Positions 26,697 through 34,946 of a stretch of 64,000 bases of DNA are shown piece by piece. The stretch covers positions 100,182 to 164,181 of the forward strand of contig JAEWIZ010000027.1 of NCBI GenBank assembly GCA_023386815.1, given 5' to 3'. Below the pieces are notes generated by a model. It did no database searches and was not told the DNA's origin. It saw only the letters and a program-made list of their open reading frames with translations. Each line of letters starts with the position of its first letter. The stretch's first letter is position 1. A program made the position numbers and the translations under genes. Source of the stretch: Bacillota bacterium. Lineage in GTDB: Bacteria; Bacillota; Clostridia; Lachnospirales; Lachnospiraceae.

Positions 26697-28202
26697 TCAC
26701 TGCATTTGAAAAGACAGAAAGGCTGGAATCATTATGATTAGAAATACTAAAATTAATAATGCCATCATTGGTAAAAGCAATTTTGTTCCTGCTTCTTCCC
26801 CTAATCTCTTCGCTGCTTCCTTTCGATTCTCGAAAGCCTGTGTTGCCTCCACAATTAATAATTCAGTAAAGCCCTTTGTACCTTTGATAAGATTTTGAGA
26901 AAGTAGTGCCGAGAACTTAATATATGGAATTAGTCCAACTCTTTTTCCAAACTGCTCATATGCTGCTTTTTCCGGCATACCAAGCTTTAATTCTCTCACC
27001 GTAATTAGCATCTCTTCATAAAGATATCTTTTGGTTGTTGGACTGCTTTCCTGTATGGCAGTATAATCCTCAGAAATTTTTATCCATGCCTGACGAATCG
27101 TCATCCCTGCATTAGCGAGTAAGGTAAATTTATTGACAACATCGGGATAATCTAAAAGCATTTGCTCTTTTCGTTTCTTAACTCGTGTTTCCAATTGTTT
27201 TTCACCGTATATCCAGATCAACAGTACTGCTGCTAAGCCTAAGATAAATAAGTTAAGCCCTGTATTACGACTTCTTTGTTTCCAATTAAGCTTGTAGTTC
27301 TCAATTTGGCTCGGAAGCTCCAACACTCGATCAACCGCTGTTTTATCAGATAAACTTTTTATTTCCTCCACTAATTTTTGACTAAACAGTTCTTCTTCGC
27401 TATATTCCTTTGGCTGAATATGAAGGTTCATCTCATATTCTCTTTTTACCCCATAATAACTTAAAACAGCTGTTATGGATGTATTAACTCCTTCTTTGGG
27501 AACCTCGCTATTGTATATACTGCCATCAGAGGATATCAACTTATAATCCTTGGGTATCCATGTGACGGTTATGCTTGTCCCTGGAATCGTTTTGATTAAA
27601 TTCATATTATCAGATATGCTTTCTAAGGAAGGGTTGTTTCCCTTTACATTCTCCTGTAAATATTCAATCACCTTACCAAAAATCTCTTCAAGCTCACTTT
27701 GCGTATACCTGCGTTCTCCGACTGATATTGTGACCTCCCTAGCATCTGGAATACTATTCTGATCTGTTAACTCCTTTTCCTTCGTTACTGAAATATTAAG
27801 TTCTACTTCAGAGTTACCTTCACCATAATCAGGTCTTTCTATATATCTTCCCTCCATAAGTGCCGCATCCCCTTGATTCACCAGTGTTCCAAACAGGGAC
27901 AATACATTAAAGATCATAAGTACCGTTAATATAGTAGCAAATCTTTGATACCAATATAAGATTACCTGATCCTCTGCTTTTTGACTGTGACAAAATAGCT
28001 TGATGGCTTTTTGGGTATGATTACTTTTAAGAAGATCCTGTTCCAGTTTAGTACTAGATAAAATAGCTTGTATCAATGGATACCAAAAGAAAAGCTTATG
28101 CTCCTGCTTGTCAAGCTCTTGAATCCATTCCTTTTTTCTCTTGTAACCATAAAAGGCTCCAAATAGAGAGAGTAATAGGATGATACTGTTAACTAACCAC
28201 AT
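26697..28202 (-). CDS. TadC-like inner-membrane protein with large extracytoplasmic insert
   Basis: A 501-residue protein whose C-terminal 190 residues form a type II secretion F domain (LLDYPDVVNKFTLLANAGMTIRQAW, GLIPYIKFSALLSQNLIKGTKGF and a final membrane helix). The N-terminal half has two membrane segments and then about 200 hydrophilic residues with beta-rich, Ig-like appearance before the third segment. Typical TadC is near 300 residues, so the insert is notable. The start is ATG 28202 with GGAGG; it overlaps no other gene, while a longer frame would overlap tadB by 29 bp. Confidence 0.78.
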   Translation of the reverse strand: MWLVNSIILLLSLFGAFYGYKRKKEWIQELDKQEHKLFFWYPLIQAILSSTKLEQDLLKSNHTQKAIKLFCHSQKAEDQVILYWYQRFATILTVLMIFNVLSLFGTLVNQGDAALMEGRYIERPDYGEGNSEVELNISVTKEKELTDQNSIPDAREVTISVGERRYTQSELEEIFGKVIEYLQENVKGNNPSLESISDNMNLIKTIPGTSITVTWIPKDYKLISSDGSIYNSEVPKEGVNTSITAVLSYYGVKREYEMNLHIQPKEYSEEELFSQKLVEEIKSLSDKTAVDRVLELPSQIENYKLNWKQRSRNTGLNLFILGLAAVLLIWIYGEKQLETRVKKRKEQMLLDYPDVVNKFTLLANAGMTIRQAWIKISEDYTAIQESSPTTKRYLYEEMLITVRELKLGMPEKAAYEQFGKRVGLIPYIKFSALLSQNLIKGTKGFTELLIVEATQAFENRKEAAKRLGEEAGTKLLLPMMALLILVFLIIMIPAFLSFQMQ

Positions 28203-28215
28203 GAAAACTCCCTCC

Positions 28216-28953
28216 TCACACCTCAATTCTGATAATCTTATCAATAATTAGATACGCACCTAGATAACATAGAAGAAAGATTGACATAACAAATACACCA
28301 AACAAATTATGATACAGGGGATCTAAGAATCCTGGAGAAAAGATAGAGAGATAAACCAGTATGAACAGAGGCATGACCTTCATAATATTAGCTTCCAGTC
28401 GTTTCGCAGAAATGAGTGTAATAATTTCTCTATTTACGTCAATTTTATCACTAATAATACTCGAGGTGACCTTAATAATGTTGATTAAATCTCCTCCGGT
28501 TCTCTTTGCGGTGGAAAATACATCAGCAAAGCTTCTGATATCCTCTAAATCGGATCTTTTTGCAAAATCACTCAAAGCCTTTTCTACTGTAATATTCATA
28601 CGAAGCTGATTTACAATATAAGATAATTCCTTTTGAATCATCGCATCAGCAGAATAGATCTGCCCTATATCCTTATAGGCTTCCTCAAAGGCGTTCTCCG
28701 CACAATATCCAGCCTCAAGTGCTGCACTTATTGCTTGAATTCCATCCTTAAACTCAAGGTTCAGCTTCCATTTACGATTATTTAATTGGTTTTTCATTTG
28801 ATATTTCCGGTAAAAATAAATGAAGGGTGATAAGAATAAAACTCCTAAGATACTTCGATAAAATAATACTCCAAGAACTAAAACGATAAGTACTCCCTGC
28901 AGACAATAATAGAGATTCTCTTTTTTTGATAATTGATATACATTGTAATTCAT
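28216..28953 (-). CDS. tadB: TadB-like inner-membrane protein (type II secretion F domain)
   Basis: A 245-residue membrane protein with two N-terminal membrane segments, a cytoplasmic T2SSF domain (FKDGIQAISAALEAGYCAENAFEEAYKDIG, and RTGGDLINIIKVTSSIISDK), and two C-terminal membrane segments. With TadC it should form the membrane platform on which TadA acts. GGAAAGGAACTG precedes the ATG. It sits directly after tadA and before tadC, the conserved order. Confidence 0.85.
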   Translation of the reverse strand: MNYNVYQLSKKENLYYCLQGVLIVLVLGVLFYRSILGVLFLSPFIYFYRKYQMKNQLNNRKWKLNLEFKDGIQAISAALEAGYCAENAFEEAYKDIGQIYSADAMIQKELSYIVNQLRMNITVEKALSDFAKRSDLEDIRSFADVFSTAKRTGGDLINIIKVTSSIISDKIDVNREIITLISAKRLEANIMKVMPLFILVYLSIFSPGFLDPLYHNLFGVFVMSIFLLCYLGAYLIIDKIIRIEV

Positions 28954-28976
28954 TGAACAGTTCCTTTCCTCTTTCG

Positions 28977-30215
28977 TCAGTCATCTAACCCAGATGGTAA
29001 AGATGTAATAGTAAGACCTGCCCTGATTAACTTCTCTGTATTAATTAACTCATTTCTCTTTATAAAAATTCCCTTTATCATACCACCTTTTTCCGAGATT
29101 TCTTCAAACTGATAAAGCGTATTTAAATGATACTCTCCCTCCTGGCAATCCAGAACCTCCGTTATCTCAAGCAGTTTTCTGGACTTATCCCTTAATCTGC
29201 CGAGATGTACAATAATATCGATAGCAGATGCAATCTGTCTTCTTACTGCTACGAGGGGTATGTCTGCAGAGAGTAATACCAGCGCTTCTAATCTACTTAG
29301 CATATCAAGTGGGTTGTTAGCATGCCCAGTTGATATGGAACCATCATGCCCTGTATTCATAGCCTGCAATAAATCTGCTGCTGCTCCATCACGAACCTCA
29401 CCAATTATGATCCGATCGGGCCTCATTCTAAGGGAAGTTTTTATGAGGTCTCGAATTGTGATCTCATTACTTCCCTCCGAATTGGCATTACGTACCTCCA
29501 AACGGACAAGATTGGATATATTACGAATCTGAAGTTCTGCTGAATCTTCAATTGTAATAATTCTTTCGTCGGAGGGGATATAATTAGAAAGTACATTAAG
29601 AAACGTTGTTTTACCAGTGCCTGTTCCTCCACTGATAAAGATGTTGTAACCCGCAATTACAAGTGTACGTAAAAAATTTGCTGTTTCTACCGAAATCGAA
29701 TCCAGTTCGATTAACCGTTCGATTGTTATAGGTTTGTTTGGAAATTTCCTGATTGTAATGACTGGTCCTTCCATTGCAATCGGGGTTAGGACGATGTTAA
29801 CCCGGGATCCATCCGGTAATCTTGAATCCACAATTGGGCTGGCTTCATTAATAATTCTATTTGAATGTGCCACCATTTGCTGCACAACATCCTCTAATTT
29901 TTGCTTCGATTCAAACTGTTTTGTAACTGCAGATATTCTTCCGTTTCTTTCAATGAATATCTTCTCCGTACCATTCACCATAATCTCGGTAATTTCAGGA
30001 TCATCAATTAGTTCCTGAATAATATCAAGCTTACGGATTGAATTGAAAATATCCTTTCTCAATCGCTGTTTCTCTTGAATGCTGATATATGTATTACGGC
30101 TGTAATTAATTAAGGTAAGGTCGATTAATTCATAAATCTGCTCATCTGTAATCTCCCTACTCAAATCAATATTTTCTACAACCTTTTTTCGCAACTGATC
30201 TTTTATATCATCCAT
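28977..30215 (-). CDS. tadA: CpaF/TadA-family secretion ATPase
   Basis: A 412-residue hexameric ATPase that powers pilus assembly. The Walker A motif is SGGTGTGKTTFLN, the Asp box ITIEDSAELQI, Walker B RIIIGEVRDGAAADLLQAMNTGHDG and the His box ISTGHANNP. The N-terminal region (VNGTEKIFIERNGR) matches CpaF. AAAGG lies about 15 bases before the ATG. It follows the TadZ gene by 41 bp within the operon. Confidence 0.93.
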   Translation of the reverse strand: MDDIKDQLRKKVVENIDLSREITDEQIYELIDLTLINYSRNTYISIQEKQRLRKDIFNSIRKLDIIQELIDDPEITEIMVNGTEKIFIERNGRISAVTKQFESKQKLEDVVQQMVAHSNRIINEASPIVDSRLPDGSRVNIVLTPIAMEGPVITIRKFPNKPITIERLIELDSISVETANFLRTLVIAGYNIFISGGTGTGKTTFLNVLSNYIPSDERIITIEDSAELQIRNISNLVRLEVRNANSEGSNEITIRDLIKTSLRMRPDRIIIGEVRDGAAADLLQAMNTGHDGSISTGHANNPLDMLSRLEALVLLSADIPLVAVRRQIASAIDIIVHLGRLRDKSRKLLEITEVLDCQEGEYHLNTLYQFEEISEKGGMIKGIFIKRNELINTEKLIRAGLTITSLPSGLDD

Positions 30216-30256
30216 ATGTTAAGGTATACCTTTCAGAAATCCATAACTATTAATCA

Positions 30257-31255
30257 CTATAATCCTAATACATCTACACTACTCTCTGCAGATTGCCATG
30301 CCTTGCTATTGATCAACTGTGTTTTTGAAATAGGAACTTGTCCATAATCCTCTTCTGACAGCTCTACAAAAAAACTCTGCTCTATAGGTAATTGCTTTCC
30401 GAGTAGCTGCAATTGCTTTAACCATGTGTCATATAATGCCTGATCATAGTTGGTGCACCCTTTTATTGTAATCAGTGCATCACTGTGTATCATAAATTCC
30501 ATGAGTGCTTCTGATACACTATTGATATGAAATAGAATCCATTGATAATCTGAGTTTCTTCTAAGCTCTTTAATCAGTCTATTTGCATCCTCTACATTCA
30601 ATGACAGTATATCTGCTGCATGGTCTAGTCCGCCTAGATATGTAAGTACTCCCGGATTCAAATTTTCTTTTAGCTTTGTATTAATATCCTTGCTTTCTTT
30701 TATATAATATATAATTTCAGAAAGAGCATTTTTATCGCCTTCCATTTCCTCCATGAGGGTAACTGGTAAAAGCTCCAGATTAATAAATAGTATATTTCTT
30801 TGTTTTGATAAGATAGAATGCAGCGATAAGGAATATGCAAGTACTTCTTGCCGTTGTTTCGGTGAAAATATGGTAAGAATCTTTGCCTGGTGGTCTATCG
30901 CTGCTTCCTGATATATTCTGCTTTCCCTGCTTCTAAAGTCCTTCAGAATATCCTGCATAACCTCATATACTGGCTGATATTTATAAATCCAATATGAGTC
31001 TGTATTCTTACAATCTCTTTGATTTTCGGCAAACTGGTAGATGTATTTCGTCTTTTTTATAAAAATATCATCGTCATCTAGGTCACTACCTAATAGCAAG
31101 ACATTAACACTGTTTGTCCGAAGATATTCCTTCAAGCTTTCAAGCTGTGTAAAAACTATAATCTCAAAGGGAATATCCCTTTTCTTTTTAAAATATTCCA
31201 TAAAGCGGGTAGTGTAATAGAAGTCAGAGTCATACAGTGCAAATATTCTTTCCAC
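30257..31255 (-). CDS. TadZ/CpaE-like pilus localisation protein
   Basis: A 332-residue protein, first gene of the tad operon. The N-terminal 110 residues look like an atypical receiver (ERIFALYDSDFYYTTRF, VNVLLLGSDLDDDD). The C-terminal part resembles the MinD/ParA fold (ILTIFSPKQRQEVLAYSL, ILFINLELL), but the Walker A lysine is missing (SPKQRQE in place of KGGxGKT), as in many TadZ proteins. It probably positions the pilus machine at the pole. I use GTG 31255 as start because AGGAGG lies seven bases upstream; the longer frame from ATG 31282 spans that site. Confidence 0.75.
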   Translation of the reverse strand: MERIFALYDSDFYYTTRFMEYFKKKRDIPFEIIVFTQLESLKEYLRTNSVNVLLLGSDLDDDDIFIKKTKYIYQFAENQRDCKNTDSYWIYKYQPVYEVMQDILKDFRSRESRIYQEAAIDHQAKILTIFSPKQRQEVLAYSLSLHSILSKQRNILFINLELLPVTLMEEMEGDKNALSEIIYYIKESKDINTKLKENLNPGVLTYLGGLDHAADILSLNVEDANRLIKELRRNSDYQWILFHINSVSEALMEFMIHSDALITIKGCTNYDQALYDTWLKQLQLLGKQLPIEQSFFVELSEEDYGQVPISKTQLINSKAWQSAESSVDVLGL

Positions 31256-31343
31256 TAAGAATCCTCCTAAGATATCGTACATGCATATTTGTATGATATG
31301 ATATAACGATTATTTGATTGTATTAAATGATGGTTTTTTTCAT

Positions 31344-31377
31344 TTTTGAGTACTTGAAATTGAGATATAAGAAGGTA
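31344..31377. repeat. 34-bp box shared with the centre of the 23.7-kb inverted-repeat element
   Basis: 31344-31377 and 23770-23803 align without gaps at 26 of 34 positions (TTTTGAGTA(T/C)TTGA...AAGGTA). Both lie upstream of minus-strand tad genes. A/T richness lowers the significance. Confidence 0.4.
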
Positions 31378-31416
31378 CAACTGCTTTTTTGATATAGCAA
31401 TTATTTACATGTCAAT

Positions 31417-31445
31417 ATATTACATTATTTTGGTTTTATTGTCAA
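31417..31445 (-). promoter_or_regulatory. Promoter of the tad operon
   Basis: TTGACA and TAATAT with a 17-bp spacer, minus strand, about 160 bp upstream of the TadZ GTG. The resulting leader is long and A/T-rich. No other good sigma-A pair was seen in the gap 31256-31518. Confidence 0.55.
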
Positions 31446-31518
31446 ATCATTTCTTATTAATCCAATCAATTTTGTCAATTATCTACAATATATTGGTAAT
31501 TTTTTAATATTATTTACA

Positions 31519-31547
31519 AATAAAGTGCCGAAAAACGGCACTTTATT
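31519..31547. terminator. Bidirectional terminator downstream of bofA
   Basis: A perfect 12-bp stem AATAAAGTGCCG / CGGCACTTTATT with an AAAAA loop, 35 bp after the bofA stop codon. The U-rich arms on both strands allow termination in either direction. Confidence 0.85.
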
Positions 31548-31581
31548 GATTTATTCAAGGGAATAATTTCGACAGTATTAA

Positions 31582-31857
31582 TTACAGAGTATAGTAAACA
31601 GCCAATCCGAAAAGCAGTATAAAGCCCGGTAAACCCAATAACCCATTGGTCAGTACACTAACTCCATTAACTGCTATAGAGACTCCGTAGCCTTGACTTT
31701 GCAGTGCCAGATTGACTAAGCAGATTCCGGCTGTACCTGCACTGGCGCGTAATACGAAATTTAATATCAAGTCCGGTCTGCGTCGAATTACGCAGATGCC
31801 TATGTATAAAATACACGCTACAATAATACCAATTAAAATCACATTTTCAATACTCAT
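31582..31857 (-). CDS. bofA: BofA-family pro-sigma-K processing inhibitor
   Basis: A 91-residue membrane protein with three hydrophobic segments. The C-terminal GYGVSIAVNGVSVLTNGLLGLPGFILLFGLAVYY matches the BofA signature (normally GINxxT...GxPG). In Bacillus it holds SpoIVFB inactive in the outer forespore membrane; many clostridia keep a BofA-family gene although the SpoIVFB pathway varies. It is divergent from a YaaL-like gene, whereas in Bacillus yaaL and bofA are collinear. Confidence 0.82.
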   Translation of the reverse strand: MSIENVILIGIIVACILYIGICVIRRRPDLILNFVLRASAGTAGICLVNLALQSQGYGVSIAVNGVSVLTNGLLGLPGFILLFGLAVYYTL

Positions 31858-32013
31858 AAATCCACCTGCCTTCTTAAGCTTAATCTATATGCTTTCTTTG
31901 ATACAACCTATTACATTTATATACCGAAACATCCATTTTATGTTAATTAATAGAATAAACGGCAAATATTATGACTATACTATTGGTAAATCAATGAAAA
32001 GGTTGGTGAAGTA

Positions 32014-32229
32014 ATGCATCTATTTTTTAGAAGAAGGCGTCCAAAAGAGAATTATCTGATTAACGAAATCAATAAGACAAAAATAGCTTTAGAAGCAGCA
32101 TATTCGAATTTTGAAAATGTAGTTGACCCTGATCTGATTGACAGCTGTATTTATCAGTTAAATGCTGTACAGAATCGATATCGCTTTTTAATCAAAGAGG
32201 CTAAGGCTTCTAATACTACTTTCTGCTAA
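32014..32229 (+). CDS. YaaL/DUF2508-family small protein
   Basis: A 71-residue soluble protein with a basic N terminus (MHLFFRRRRP) and two helices (LINEINKTKIALEAAYSNFENV, DLIDSCIYQLNAVQNRYRFLIKEAK). This matches DUF2508, the YaaL family, which adjoins bofA in many Firmicutes; function unknown. GGTGAAGTA before ATG is a modest ribosome site. Its divergent arrangement with bofA supports the assignment. Confidence 0.8.
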   Translation: MHLFFRRRRPKENYLINEINKTKIALEAAYSNFENVVDPDLIDSCIYQLNAVQNRYRFLIKEAKASNTTFC

Positions 32230-32269
32230 CCCGTCATGAAACTCGATAACCCATTTTGCACATACAAAA

Positions 32270-32338
32270 CAGGCTGTTCCTGCTTGCCATCAAAAAGATG
32301 TCCTTATGACCTCATTTTTGTGACAAGCATAAACAGCC
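32270..32338 (+). terminator. Long hairpin after the YaaL gene
   Basis: AGGCTGTTCCTGCTTG pairs with CAAGCATAAACAGCCT (two internal mismatches) around a loop of about 30 nt, followed by CTTCTTTTATT. It lies 40 bp after the stop codon and directly before the tandem-repeat block. Confidence 0.65.
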
Positions 32339-32357
32339 TCTTCTTTTATTCGCTTAT

Positions 32358-32623
32358 TATCTTGTGTACTTTATATCTTCTGTACTTAAATATCCTTCGT
32401 ACTCAATATCCTTCGTGTTCTAATATCTTTCGTACTTTGATATCTTGGGTATTCCATATCTTGTGTGCTTTAATATCTTCTGTACTTAAATATCTTTCGC
32501 ACTTTGTTATCTTAGGTATTCCATATCTTGTGTACTTTAATAGCTTCTGTACTTAAATATCCTTCGTACTCAATATCTTTCGTGTTCAATATCCTTCGTG
32601 TTTCAATATCCTTCGTACTTATG
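32358..32623. repeat. Degenerate tandem repeat, 16 units of 16-17 bp
   Basis: Sixteen units with consensus TATC(T/C)TTCGTACTTNAA run head to tail; decayed units continue to about 32720. Higher-order structure is visible: units 5-8 and 9-12 form two similar blocks of about 67 bp, and units 1-3 resemble 11-13. The period is not a multiple of three, so coding is unlikely. It fills the gap between yaaL and the end of fliS. Confidence 0.9.
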
Positions 32624-32740
32624 TACCCTACTATTCTTTCGTAAACTAAACTCATCTGAGCTTTTGTTCCTTGGTTTCTTAAACACCTTTGTACCTAATT
32701 CTCTTTTTCCTTTGTAATTTACCATTCTTTCGTAATGGCT

Positions 32741-33220
32741 CTATACAATGAACCCACGACTTTTTGTACTTGGATCATGGAAAGTCTCATTCAACGTTCC
32801 CCTGCCGTAGGTTAAGCCCGCATAAACCTTTTGGGTGTTTCTCATCATCGGACCGCTTTTATCCTCTTTACTAACTCCTTCAAATCCAACTAATAATTTT
32901 TTTAGCACCGACTTGGCACTGTCAATCGGATCTGGATTTCGCTTCATAATTGCGGTGATGATTCTCTTATTCACATATAGATAAAGACTCATTAAGTCAT
33001 AGGAAATTGCGTATTTATAATCTAAGGTTGCCATAAGCTCTGACACATATTTTTGTGCCCGCTTAAGCTCTCTTTCATAGCCCTGCAGGTCCCCCTGTTC
33101 AAAAGCCTCCTCAGCTTCTGAAAGTTCTGTCAAAATCATTTCGTAAAGAATCACCGTAAGCTCACTTCTGGAAGCCTGCGTAACTCTTGCGGTAAACGCA
33201 TGGATAGCTTCTTTCTTCAT
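32741..33220 (-). CDS. fliS: Flagellar secretion chaperone FliS
   Basis: A 159-residue helical protein. The N terminus (FTARVTQASRSELTVILYEMILTELSEAEEAF) matches FliS, which binds the C terminus of unfolded flagellin and prevents early polymerisation. It is somewhat longer than the usual 130 residues, with a tail ending GRGTLNETFHDPSTKSRGFIV. A GGAGG precedes the ATG, and the gene follows flagellin by 63 bp on the same strand, the expected context. Confidence 0.85.
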   Translation of the reverse strand: MKKEAIHAFTARVTQASRSELTVILYEMILTELSEAEEAFEQGDLQGYERELKRAQKYVSELMATLDYKYAISYDLMSLYLYVNKRIITAIMKRNPDPIDSAKSVLKKLLVGFEGVSKEDKSGPMMRNTQKVYAGLTYGRGTLNETFHDPSTKSRGFIV

Positions 33221-33283
33221 TTAAAACCTCCATCGAAATATGGGCTTTTACCTCACCGTTACTAAAGGTATACCCCTATTTCA

Positions 33284-34807
33284 TTATTGCTGCAATAAGC
33301 TTAAGATAGTCTGTGGTCTCTGATTAGCCTGAGATAACATGGAGGTACCTGCCTGGGCTAATACATTCTTCTGGGTATACTGAGCCATCTCTTCTGCCAT
33401 ATCTACATCTGAGATACGGGATAAGGATTCTGTCATATTCTCCGAGGTAGTATCCAAGTTGGATATGGAGTGCTCCAGACGATTCTGGTATGCACCAAGC
33501 TTGGAACGGATTGCTGATACCGTATTAATTGCGGCGTCAAGTATGGTGATTGCGGCCTGTGCTCCATCAGCTGTTCCAATATTAACCTTGTCAATGCCGA
33601 GGGTTGCCGGATCTACCTTGGGGATTCTTACCTCCATGGTCTGTCCTTCATTGGCACCAATCTGAAGATCCATTGGTCCTGCATCCAGTACTGAGAAGGC
33701 AACTGTCTTATCTGCTCCTCCTGTAATACCTGTGGCAGGATTATCTACCGAATAATCATCAAAGGTATTCCCTACCGTTTTAGGTGCTATTTCAAAGATC
33801 ATCTCAACCTTATTACGATCCGATACGGTTACCCTATTTCCGGTAATTGATATTGTCGCTGTTGTACTAAAGCCGGAAGAAGCAGGAAACTCTGCCTTCG
33901 CATCAATACCACTGCCACTCATCTTGGAGTCAGAAAGTCCAAGAAGCGCTGACAAATCTACATTATCACAAAAGATCTCAATAGACTTAGCCGCACCGTA
34001 CTCATTCGATACAAATGCTAACCGGTTATCTGCCGTACCCCATGCGACACTTTCATAGCCAGCCAGCTCTGCTGAACCCCCTGTATTAGTAAGGTCTTCT
34101 GCAGCAAAAACCTTGACTCCCACAGTATCCCCGACATCTCTGAGCTTTGTAAATACCTCATCGAGCGTATCTCCCTCTTTGATTTCAACTGACTCTCCGT
34201 TGATGTTGATCGTTCCTGCCTGTGCAGCGGTAATGGTATCCGTAGTTGTCATAGTAGCAATATTGTCTCCAATAATAACGGCCTGTCTCGCATCCTGTGT
34301 GATCTTCAGGCTATAATCCCCAACCTCTACGGTGTCCGACAGGGAAACCAGATTTACATTGTTGTTATTGGAGTAAGATTTTCGATCAATATTCCCATCC
34401 AGCAAAGTCATGGTATTAAATTCTGTGGTATCAGAAATACGTTTTATTTCCTCACTTAACTGATCAATCTCCGACTGAATTGCTACACGGTCTTCCGCTG
34501 TATATGTACCATTTGCAGATTGTACTGATAATTCTCTCATTCTTTGAAGCATGGCCTCTACTTCTACCAAGGCACCTTCCGCAGTCTGAATTACGGAGAT
34601 ACCATCCGACGCATTTCTGGATGCCTGGTCGAGACCTGCAATTTGAGTCCGCATCTTTTCGGATATCGCAAGTCCAGCTGAATCATCAGCCGCGCTATTA
34701 ATCCTATAACCGGATGATAATTTCTCCAAACTTGAGTCCAATGCATTATTCGTCTTTGCCAACTGGTTGTTAGCCTTTAACGCTGAAATATTATGATTAA
34801 TTCTCAT
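33284..34807 (-). CDS. fliC: Flagellin
   Basis: A 507-residue filament protein. Conserved D0/D1 N-terminal region 1-140 (MRINHNISALKANNQLAKT, SSGYRINSAADDSAGLAISE, VIQTAEGALVEVEAMLQRMREL) and C-terminal region from about 415 (LGAYQNRLEHSISNLDTTSENM, MAEEMAQYTQKNVLAQAGTSML) are intact. The 270-residue central part is the variable surface domain. AGGTGACATTTC precedes the ATG. No convincing sigma-28 promoter was found by eye. Confidence 0.95.
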   Translation of the reverse strand: MRINHNISALKANNQLAKTNNALDSSLEKLSSGYRINSAADDSAGLAISEKMRTQIAGLDQASRNASDGISVIQTAEGALVEVEAMLQRMRELSVQSANGTYTAEDRVAIQSEIDQLSEEIKRISDTTEFNTMTLLDGNIDRKSYSNNNNVNLVSLSDTVEVGDYSLKITQDARQAVIIGDNIATMTTTDTITAAQAGTININGESVEIKEGDTLDEVFTKLRDVGDTVGVKVFAAEDLTNTGGSAELAGYESVAWGTADNRLAFVSNEYGAAKSIEIFCDNVDLSALLGLSDSKMSGSGIDAKAEFPASSGFSTTATISITGNRVTVSDRNKVEMIFEIAPKTVGNTFDDYSVDNPATGITGGADKTVAFSVLDAGPMDLQIGANEGQTMEVRIPKVDPATLGIDKVNIGTADGAQAAITILDAAINTVSAIRSKLGAYQNRLEHSISNLDTTSENMTESLSRISDVDMAEEMAQYTQKNVLAQAGTSMLSQANQRPQTILSLLQQ

Positions 34808-34946
34808 GAAATGTCACCTAATCCCTTTCTGTTTGGGCTGCCACCTCACTCCATGTTTCGATGGTACGCACAATTCTATAAAAATTTTGTTATTAATCTA
34901 TCAGCAACCTCCGTGTGGCCGAAAATGTCTTTATAGAAAAACAGTC

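Noticed and set aside
32236..32556. 106-codon frame, leucine- and isoleucine-rich
   Set aside because: It translates the terminator hairpin and the 16-17 bp repeat block, has no ribosome site, and its period shifts frame.
32358..32623. Possible CRISPR array or integron repeats
   Set aside because: Units of 16-17 bp follow each other directly with no spacers, and no integrase or cas gene is present.
34808..34946. Sigma-28 promoter for flagellin
   Set aside because: I looked for TAAA-N15-GCCGATAT on the minus strand and found only partial matches with wrong spacing.
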